DNA of 64,000 nt from JBCCXL01 sp039191605. Its GTDB lineage: Bacteria; Acidobacteriota; Thermoanaerobaculia; Multivoradales; JAHZIX01. This document shows positions 43,884-50,137 of this stretch, piece by piece. The notes beneath the pieces were generated by a model that was not told where the DNA came from, did no database searches, and saw nothing but the letters and a program-made list of their open reading frames with translations. How positions within the stretch are numbered: the stretch's first letter is position 1; each line of letters begins with the position of its first letter. Position numbers and translations under genes: made by a program. The DNA lies in assembly GCA_039191605.1 (NCBI GenBank), contig JBCCXL010000003.1:327817-391816 (forward strand), in the 5' to 3' direction.

Positions 43884-44816
43884 TCAGCCTTCTGGGCGGG
43901 ATCGCTTCGCTCGCGGATGGGTGCCGCGATAGACGGTCATCAGGCGGTCGAGGTCGAGATGGGTGTAACGCTGGGTGGTGGATAGAGAGCTATGCCCGAG
44001 CAGCTCCTGGATGGTTCGCAGATCGGCGCCGGACGCCAGCAGATGGGTGGCGAAGGAATGGCGCAGCATATGCGGATGGGCGCCGGTGGTGAGGGCGGCG
44101 CTCTCGACCCGTTTGTCCAGCACTCGGCGAATGGAGCGGGCGGTCAGGCGACCGCCGCGGGCGTTGAGGAATACCGGGGAACGCTGATCCGCAGCGGCAC
44201 TCTTATGACGCTGCCGGATCTTGCCCCAGGCGTCGCGCCACTGCTCGAGGGCCCGCTGGGCGGGCTTTCCGTAGGGCACCATACGCTCTTTACGTCCCTT
44301 ACCGATCACTCTTAACACTCGGTCCTCTAGCTGGAGGTCCGGCCAGTCCAGGCCGTGGGCCTCGCCCACACGAAGACCGGTGGCGTAGAGCAGCTCCAGC
44401 AGCGCCTGATCCCGCAGGTCGAGATCGGTGGGTTCGGCAGGGGGCATCAGCAGGGCTTCGATCTCCGCCGGTCGAAGCTCCCGGGGCAGCTTGCTGGGGA
44501 GCTTCGGCCCGCGAACCCCGGCGCTGGGATCGACTTCCAGATGTCCCTCCCGGCACGCCCAGCGAAAGAGGCTGCGCACCGCCGAAAGGGCTCGCCCCTG
44601 GCTGGTGGCCGCCAGGCGCCGCCGGTTGAGGTGCGAGAGGAAGGCGGAAATCGCGGCGCTGTCTACGTCGGTAGGGCTGGCCTCGGCTCCCAGCCACGGG
44701 CCTTCCAGAAAATCGACGAAGGCGGCGAGGTCTCGGCCGTAGGCGTCCAGGGTGGCGGAGGACGCTCCGCGGCCGTGGTCCAGGTGGTCGAGGAATTGGT
44801 AAATCAGGGTGCGCAT
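43884..44816 (-). CDS. xerC: Tyrosine recombinase XerC/XerD type
   Basis: 310 residues from the ATG at 44816, which lies 18 nt after the trmFO stop; homologous sequence (LIYQFLDHLDHGRGASSATLDAYGRDL) starts there. The N-terminal SAM-like DNA-binding domain spans about 5-95. The catalytic set is complete: Arg (YATGLRVGEAHGL), Lys (GKGRKER), HxxR (HMLRHSFATHLL), His (LGHSSLSTTQRYTH) and the nucleophilic Tyr in the same motif. XerC/D resolves chromosome dimers at dif. Position between trmFO and hslV is the conserved place for codV/xerC in Firmicutes. Confidence 0.93.
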   Translation of the reverse strand: MRTLIYQFLDHLDHGRGASSATLDAYGRDLAAFVDFLEGPWLGAEASPTDVDSAAISAFLSHLNRRRLAATSQGRALSAVRSLFRWACREGHLEVDPSAGVRGPKLPSKLPRELRPAEIEALLMPPAEPTDLDLRDQALLELLYATGLRVGEAHGLDWPDLQLEDRVLRVIGKGRKERMVPYGKPAQRALEQWRDAWGKIRQRHKSAAADQRSPVFLNARGGRLTARSIRRVLDKRVESAALTTGAHPHMLRHSFATHLLASGADLRTIQELLGHSSLSTTQRYTHLDLDRLMTVYRGTHPRAKRSRPEG

Positions 44817-44833
44817 CGCGAAATTGCTGTTAC

Positions 44834-46336
44834 TTACGAGGTCGCGGCGAGGTTCTCGCTGGCCGCGGCGACGGAGGCCTCTTCCGCCTCGACGGCGGAT
44901 GTCGGCCGCTGCTCCCGCGGAATACCGACCCGCTGGGTCCAATGTTCCAACTCTTCCTCCGCCCGGCGCACGTAGTAGCCCCGCCGCTCCTTCTTACGGA
45001 TCTTCATCCCTAGAGGTTGGAAGAGGCCATAGTTGATATTGGCGGGCTGGAAGTGGCGGGGGTCGCTCTCCACCAGGTGGCGATTCATCGCGCCAAAAGC
45101 GGTCGTCGGAGGGAAGGGCTCGGGAGCGTGGCCGGAGCGCTCGAGGCTGAGGTAGAGGGCGATGGCCAGGCCGGTGGCGGCGGATTCGAGATAGCCCTCG
45201 ACGCCCGTCAGCTGCCCCGCTAGCCGCAGATTCTTGCGCCGCCGCAATCGATACAGCGGGTCGAGGTGAACCGGGGCGTTGATGAAGGTATTGCGATGGA
45301 TCTGCCCCATGCGCACAAATTCAGCGGATTCCAGGCCAGGGATCAGGCGCAGAACTCGCTTCTGCTCCCCCCACTTCATGCGCGACTGGAAGCCCACCAG
45401 GTTGTATTGAGTGCGGGCGAGGTTCTCTTGACGTAGCTGCACCACGGCGTGGGGGCGGGAGCCGTCCGGCGGAGTCAGCCCCACCGGCTTCATCGGGCCG
45501 AAGCGCAGGGTGTCGACGCCGCGGCTGGCCATCTCTTCGATGGGCAGGCAGCCCTCGAAGAAGAGAGCCCGCTCGAAATCCTTGGGCTGCACTACCTCGG
45601 CGGAGGTCAGGGCCTGGTAGAAGTCGGCGTATTGGGCCTCGCTCATCGGCGAGTTGAGGTAGTCGTCCCCGTCTCCCTTCCCCCACCGGGAGCCGGCGAA
45701 GAGGATGTCCAGATTCAGCGACTCGGCCTCGACGATGGGGGCGATGGCGTCATAGAAGTAGAGATATTTGCTGCCCAGGATCTCTTGCAGCTGGGCGGCG
45801 AGGGGCTCGGAGGTCAGCGGGCCGGTGGCGAGGACGACGTCGTGCTCCGGCTGCTGGTCTGGTTGTTCCGAGAGGTCAGAGAGCTTCTCGACCTCCTCGC
45901 GTCGAATCTCGATGAGTGGATGCTCCTGGAGGGTGCCGGTCACTTCGGCGGAGAAGACATCGCGATCGACGGCGAGGGCGCTGCCGGCGGGCACGGCGGC
46001 GCGGCGGGCGGCGCCGATGATCAGGGAGCCGAAGCTCTCCATCTCTCGCTTCAGCAGGCCCGCGGCGTGGTGAGGATCATCGCTGCGCAGGGAGTTGCTG
46101 CACACCAGCTCGGCGAAGAGATCGGTATTGTGGGCCGGCGTCGTGTTGCGAGGGCGCATCTCCCACAGTCGTACCGGAATGCCTCGGCGGGCGAGTTGGT
46201 AGGCACATTCGGAGCCGGCGAGGCCGGCGCCGATGACGTCCACGGGGGTCGCTGTGGTGTTGGGATCGGCGGTGTTGGGATCGGCGGTGTTGGGATCAGG
46301 CATGTTGGGATCAGGCGTGTTGGGATCAGTTGCCAT
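44834..46336 (-). CDS. trmFO: Methylenetetrahydrofolate-tRNA-(uracil-5-)-methyltransferase TrmFO
   Basis: 500 residues from the ATG at 46336. It makes m5U54 in tRNA using methylene-THF and FAD. FAD-binding VIGAGLAGSECAYQLARRGIPVRLWEMRP, then TPAHNTDLFAELVCSNSLRSD, FEGCLPIEEMASRGVDTLRFGPMKPVGL, LRQENLARTQYNLVGFQ and AGQLTGVEGYLESAATG are all family signatures. The N-terminus is odd: five pentapeptides DPN(T/M)(P/A) encoded by exact 15-bp tandem repeats precede the Rossmann fold. The gene lies between dprA and xerC. Confidence 0.95.
   Translation of the reverse strand: MATDPNTPDPNMPDPNTADPNTADPNTTATPVDVIGAGLAGSECAYQLARRGIPVRLWEMRPRNTTPAHNTDLFAELVCSNSLRSDDPHHAAGLLKREMESFGSLIIGAARRAAVPAGSALAVDRDVFSAEVTGTLQEHPLIEIRREEVEKLSDLSEQPDQQPEHDVVLATGPLTSEPLAAQLQEILGSKYLYFYDAIAPIVEAESLNLDILFAGSRWGKGDGDDYLNSPMSEAQYADFYQALTSAEVVQPKDFERALFFEGCLPIEEMASRGVDTLRFGPMKPVGLTPPDGSRPHAVVQLRQENLARTQYNLVGFQSRMKWGEQKRVLRLIPGLESAEFVRMGQIHRNTFINAPVHLDPLYRLRRRKNLRLAGQLTGVEGYLESAATGLAIALYLSLERSGHAPEPFPPTTAFGAMNRHLVESDPRHFQPANINYGLFQPLGMKIRKKERRGYYVRRAEEELEHWTQRVGIPREQRPTSAVEAEEASVAAASENLAATS
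46257..46331 (-). repeat. Five 15-bp tandem repeats in the trmFO 5' coding region
   Basis: On the plus strand the unit is GTGTTGGGATCGGCG (46257, 46272), with variants at 46287, 46302 and 46317. It encodes DPNT-type pentapeptides, in frame, right after the start codon. Confidence 0.95.
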
Positions 46337-46496
46337 GGGGTTGCTCTCGCCGAGGGGAATGAGTTGGCTGCGGAGAGAGCGGATGCGGCTCCTACGCCAG
46401 GGCGGCAGGAGCTGACTGACCATGCTAACAGTAGGCTGTTGGGAAAGCTCTTCGCGGGGACTCTCCTGACCTTATATCTATGGGAGCTCTCTTGAC

Positions 46497-46556
46497 TGCC
46501 TCCCTTTCGGGTGCCTGCCTTTCGGCGGCCTCTCTCTTGGGTACCTGTGCTTTCTA
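46497..46556 (-). repeat. Degenerate 14-17-bp repeats after dprA
   Basis: Minus strand after the dprA stop: CCAAGAGAGAGGCCG, CCGAAAGGCAGGCA, CCCGAAAGGGAGGCA, GTCAAGAGAGCTCCC, head to tail. This is similar in scale to the post-stop repeats at upp and hslU, but without copied stop triplets. Confidence 0.55.
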
Positions 46557-46560
46557 GGCT

Positions 46561-47907
46561 TCAGCGACCGCGCGGAGCGACTCGCTCCCAGCTGGGGCCC
46601 GGCAGGCGTCGCACGGCGCCGAGGATCTCCAGCTCGGCGAGGTGGGCGAGGACTTTACCGGCTTCCTGGTGGCTCTCTTCGACCAGCAGGTCGAGGCTGG
46701 CGACGCCGTGGGTGGCGAGGCTTTGCAGCAGCTGGCCGGCGGCTCCCTCGTCATCCGGAGGTAGCGAGGGGAGAGCGGTGGTGGCGGGGGACGTGGGGAA
46801 GGGGATGGGAAGGGATGACGCGGGACGAAAGCCGGTGAGGGCTTCCAGGACTTGGTCGGCATCGGTGACCAGAGTGGCGCCGTCTCGCAGCAGCTGGTGG
46901 CATCCGGCGCTCAGGGGATCCCGCGGTGAGCCGGGAACGGCCATCACCTCGAGACCGAGATCGAGGGCGTGACGGGCGGTGATCAGGGCGCCGGATCGTT
47001 CCCCGGCCCGAACCACCACCACGCCTCGGCAGAGGGCGGCGATCAATCGGTTGCGGGCGGGAAAGGTCCATCGTCGCGGCGGATCGCCCCAGGCGAGCTC
47101 GGAGATCACGGCGCCGCTCCGAGAGATCTCCTGGGCCAGATCCCAATGAGCCTGAGGGTAGGGGTGCCCGAGTCCGCAGCCGAGCACCGCGACGGTGCGG
47201 CCTCCGGGGCTTTGCAGGGCGCCGGAATGAGCCGCGAGATCGATACCCATGGCGAAACCCGAGACCACCACCCAGCCGGAGGCGGCTAGATCCTGGGCCA
47301 GCTGACGGCTGAGATCCCGAGCTTCTCGGCTCGCCTTGCGGGATCCCACCAGGGCGACCGCGGGGTGTGACGGTAGTGAGCCTCGCACCGCCAGGACGGA
47401 GGGTGGATCATAGAGGCGCCGAAGGCTTTCGGGGTAGTCCGGGTCCAGGCGGGTGATCAGCCGTCCGCCGCCGCGGCGGGCTCGCTGCTGGGCGGCGAGA
47501 GCGTGGCGGTGAGCTTGGGGGATCAGGCGGCGTCCGCGCTGCACTAAGCTCTCCTCTAGGGGCTCCTTATCCAGGAGCTCCTCGTCGAGGAGGACTAAAT
47601 TCCCGGGGCCTGCATTCCCGGGGCCTGCATTCCCGGGGCCTGCATTCTCGGGGACTGGATTTTCGGGGTCTGGGTCCTCGGGGTCGGGCTGGTTCTCGGC
47701 GGAGGGTGGGCTAGAAGTCCCCGTTGCGGCGAGGCCGCTCCACAGCTCGGCGCTGCGGGCGAGGCGGAGGGCCGCGCTTCGAGGGAGCTGGTCGGTGGAG
47801 TAGAGGGCGAGAAGCAAATCTCGCAGCTGCGGTGGTCTTGACTTGGGGTTTCCGCAGGCTCCTTCAGTGGGGCCTGCGGGGGCATGCGGGGTAGTGGCGT
47901 CGGTCAT
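46561..47907 (-). CDS. dprA: DNA processing protein DprA (Smf)
   Basis: 448 residues from the ATG at 47907. DprA loads RecA on incoming ssDNA during transformation. The Rossmann-like domain is clear: RLDPDYPESLRRLYDPPSVLAVRG, VALVGSRKAS, VVSGFAMGIDLAAHSGAL, TVAVLGCGLGHPYP, GAVISELAWGDPPRRWTFPARNRLIAALCRGVVVVRAG and ALDLGLEVMAVPGSPRDPLSAGCHQLLRDGA. A winged-helix DprA_WH-like C-terminus (about 375-440) follows. The region at 85-110 is a Pro/Glu/Asn/Gly insertion made of six 15-bp DNA repeats. Gene order dprA-trmFO-xerC-hslV-hslU is as in Bacillus, without topA. Confidence 0.94.
   Translation of the reverse strand: MTDATTPHAPAGPTEGACGNPKSRPPQLRDLLLALYSTDQLPRSAALRLARSAELWSGLAATGTSSPPSAENQPDPEDPDPENPVPENAGPGNAGPGNAGPGNLVLLDEELLDKEPLEESLVQRGRRLIPQAHRHALAAQQRARRGGGRLITRLDPDYPESLRRLYDPPSVLAVRGSLPSHPAVALVGSRKASREARDLSRQLAQDLAASGWVVVSGFAMGIDLAAHSGALQSPGGRTVAVLGCGLGHPYPQAHWDLAQEISRSGAVISELAWGDPPRRWTFPARNRLIAALCRGVVVVRAGERSGALITARHALDLGLEVMAVPGSPRDPLSAGCHQLLRDGATLVTDADQVLEALTGFRPASSLPIPFPTSPATTALPSLPPDDEGAAGQLLQSLATHGVASLDLLVEESHQEAGKVLAHLAELEILGAVRRLPGPSWERVAPRGR
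47599..47688 (-). repeat. Six 15-bp tandem repeats inside dprA
   Basis: Exact period 15 on the plus strand: ATTCCCGGGGCCTGC three times (47599, 47614, 47629), then decaying copies ATTCTCGGGGACTGG, ATTTTCGGGGTCTGG and GTCCTCGGGGTCGGG. They encode PGNAG/PENxx pentapeptides. Confidence 0.95.
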
Positions 47908-47946
47908 CTCTGGAAGGTCTCCTGGGCCCGAGGGGGAAAAGTATTG

Positions 47947-47972
47947 AAGGAGCCTCAATCCTGTGGCTCCTT
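47947..47972. promoter_or_regulatory. Inverted repeat in the dprA leader
   Basis: AAGGAGCC-tcaatcctgt-GGCTCCTT is an 8-bp perfect stem with a 10-nt loop, 40-65 nt upstream of the dprA start. It may be a leader hairpin. Confidence 0.4.
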
Positions 47973-48079
47973 TGGGTCGTATGGAGTAGAGAGACCAACG
48001 ACGGCGAGGATCTTGCGGAGCGATCTTGCCGACGATGACAGGCTACGGGAATAGCCCGCGGGGCTTGGTCGTTGTGCAA

Positions 48080-48258
48080 TATACTGAGCTCATAGAGATC
48101 GAGAGACACCTTTGAGGGAGGCCGCAAGATCGGTCGCCGAACGACAGCCCGAGGCGTAAGCCGGGCGCCGAAGTCGAGACCCCAGCTTTGCTAAGAGGTC
48201 TTGGCGAAACCCCTGGCACGCTAGCGCGTAAGGAATGCCCGGCTCGCCCGCAAAAACT
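48080..48258 (+). ncRNA. Candidate structured RNA with several nested hairpins, class unknown
   Basis: A TATACT (48080-48085) could be a -10, without a good -35. Downstream, GGTC (48132) pairs with GACC (48178), CGAC (48142) with GTCG (48173), GCCC (48147) with GGGC (48063+100), and GGC with GCC around a GTAA tetraloop (48056+100). The pairs are separated by mirrored GCCGAA internal-loop strands (48136-48141 and 48167-48172). Next come CCAG...CTGG enclosing GCTAAG-AGGT-CTTGGC (48190-48205), and GGC-ACGC-TAGC-GCGT...GCC (about 48215-48240). GGG..GCCG (48117-48124 area) can close with CGGC..CCC at about 48251-48258. I tested it by eye against 6S, tmRNA, SRP, RNase P and common riboswitches and it fits none. 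Strand is chosen from the TATACT and the GNRA-type loop. Confidence 0.4.
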
Positions 48259-48478
48259 GTAGTGCTGGAGATCTAGCCATCTAGAGACCTGGCCATCTGG
48301 AACGCCCGGCAGTCGAGGTCCCAACGACTGAGTTCCTAATGATTGAGGCCCCAATGGCCGAGCTCATACCGGCACCGGTCGCTACCGAGTCGAGCGATCA
48401 TCGAATCGACGCTGACGATCAACGAAGCGAATTAGCCCTCTCTCGAGAACCATCAACCGCCCTCTACCAAGAGACCGT

Positions 48479-48934
48479 ATGCATAGTCCGAACCCCTTCC
48501 CGCGCAGTCGCATGCATCCGACGACCCTTCTCCTCGCCGCCCTCTTCGTGATCTGCGGCCTGACCGCCTGTAGCGGCAATAGCGCTGCCGGTGGTGGCGG
48601 GGTTCAGGGACTGGTGGTGACGCCCGATGATCAGCTGGATTTCGGCGTCGACATGGCTCAGCGGCAGCTGTGGAGCGAAGCCCTCTTCCGCTTCCAGCAG
48701 GCGTCTAAGAAGGATCCCACCAACCCGCGGATCTTCAACAACCTCGCGGTGGCCGCCGAGGCGGTAGGGGACTTCGAACAGGCCTTGGAGTACTACCGAG
48801 AGGCGTTACGGCTAGCGCCGTCGGATCGTGAGATTCGCGGCAACTACGCTCGTTTCGTCGAGTTCTACCGTGCCTTCCGTCCGGAGGATCCTGAGGAAGG
48901 AGAGGCCGAGGCTGAAGAAGACGGCGGAAGCTAA
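48479..48934 (+). CDS. TPR-containing lipoprotein
   Basis: 151 residues. Signal TTLLLAALFVICGLTAC gives a lipobox cysteine at residue 31, counting from the ATG at 48479; an ATG at 48512 is an equally good start. Two tetratricopeptide units follow: DFGVDMAQRQLWSEALFRFQQASKKDP and PRIFNNLAVAAEAVGDFEQALEYYREALRLAPSD. The tail is acidic (EEGEAEAEEDGG). TPR lipoproteins usually act as scaffolds in envelope complexes. It is followed after 285 nt by another secreted protein gene, then the BamA-like gene. Confidence 0.8.
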   Translation: MHSPNPFPRSRMHPTTLLLAALFVICGLTACSGNSAAGGGGVQGLVVTPDDQLDFGVDMAQRQLWSEALFRFQQASKKDPTNPRIFNNLAVAAEAVGDFEQALEYYREALRLAPSDREIRGNYARFVEFYRAFRPEDPEEGEAEAEEDGGS

Positions 48935-49219
48935 GCCGGGTCGGGTGCAGGAGCAGGCTCGTTCTCAACGCCTCGAACTCCGTTCCCTGGACTCTTGCCC
49001 CCCCTACGCCGCCGCTGAACGTCATTGCCGAATGTCCCTTTCGTTCCAGCATCGCCTCTCCTCCTTCGGGGAGTGAATGAGTTGCCGGCTGGTTCCACCG
49101 AAATGAGCCTTATGAGTTTTAGCTATCTCATCTTTCCAGCTTCACTTCTCCAGCCTCACCGCTGCAGCGTTCACATGCTGAACTTGGCGGATTGAGTCCA
49201 GAGTCGAGAAAGGATGATC

Positions 49220-49978
49220 ATGGAATCGAAGCCTTCGCCGTCTGCAGCCCCTCTCTCCCGCCTCGTTCCGCGTCTGGCGGCCGCGGCCACCGCCGTGGTG
49301 ATCGCCTCCGGCGGGCTCCTGCTGGGGCCGGCTCCCGAGGCCGATGCCCGCGGCGTCGAGGTGCGCCTGAAGCTGCCTCAGAAGGCGCGCCTCGACCTCA
49401 AGGACAAAGAGACCGTCACCGTGCTGCCCTTCTTGGTGGTCGGCGGTGAGGCGGAGCGCAGCCGACGGGCTCGCAGCATCGATATCCAGGCCGAATTCGA
49501 TCGCTACTTCAATAAGGTCATGCGGCGGGAGACGCAGCTCAAGGTGCTGGAGCCGGGGCCGGTGGATTACCCCACCTTCGACGTCGACCAGCTGGCTCGG
49601 GAGCGCGACTTCTGGAGCTATATCGGTGAGCGAACCCAGGCGGATCTGGTGGTTTCCGGAAGCCTGGACTTCGATATTCAGGACCGTACCGGATATCGCA
49701 CCGAGCCTTATGTGTCGCCCTTCAACGGTCAGACCTACTACCGTCAGGTTCTGGTGGAGGAGACCGGTTTCGAGTACGACATCGTGATGCAGGTCTACGA
49801 CGGTACTACCGGCGAGCTGCTCTACCGCGACAACTTCAAAGACTTCCAGAACTACGAGGGCAACGAGGCCGACCCGCTCCAGGGGATGTTCGAGAATCTC
49901 TTCTCCTTGGAAGACCGCATTCTCGGCCTGTTCACCCAGAAGGAGATCGAGGCGAGTCGGGTGCTCTTCACCAGCTGA
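49220..49978 (+). CDS. Secreted protein of unknown function, possibly CsgG-like fold
   Basis: 252 residues. An ATG at 49214 is also in frame; AAAGG is better spaced from 49220. The signal peptide is LAAAATAVVIASGGLLLGPAPEADA. The mature part begins RGVEVRLKLPQKARLDLKDKETVTVLPFLVV, then DIQAEFDRYFNKVMRRETQLKVLEPG, YIGERTQADLVVSGSLDFDI and YDIVMQVYDGTTGELLYRDNF. The alternating strand pattern and the 'ADLVVSGSL...DGTTGELL' segment are reminiscent of CsgG/FlgO-type folds, as in the membrane protein at 21181-22203. I do not recognise a named family. It precedes the peptidase/BamA-like gene by 159 nt. Confidence 0.6.
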   Translation: MESKPSPSAAPLSRLVPRLAAAATAVVIASGGLLLGPAPEADARGVEVRLKLPQKARLDLKDKETVTVLPFLVVGGEAERSRRARSIDIQAEFDRYFNKVMRRETQLKVLEPGPVDYPTFDVDQLARERDFWSYIGERTQADLVVSGSLDFDIQDRTGYRTEPYVSPFNGQTYYRQVLVEETGFEYDIVMQVYDGTTGELLYRDNFKDFQNYEGNEADPLQGMFENLFSLEDRILGLFTQKEIEASRVLFTS

Positions 49979-50137
49979 TCCCGACGCTCTAGGGGTGGGG
50001 CCAGGGTGCCCCCTCCTTGCTTACCCCTCGTACGAGTCGCTTTGCCTTTGCCGTTTCGAACCACAGAATCATCTCGTCCTATCGGTCCCGGCGCGCATTA
50101 CTGCTCAGCCCCAACCCAAGGCGAACAGGAGGTCTCT

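Noticed and set aside
48080..48258. 6S RNA, tmRNA, SRP RNA or RNase P RNA
   Set aside because: Signature segments (SRP GGTCCGGAAGG-type loop, RNase P GAGGAAAGTCC, tmRNA tag and CCA end, 6S single long bulged hairpin) are not found, so the class is left open.
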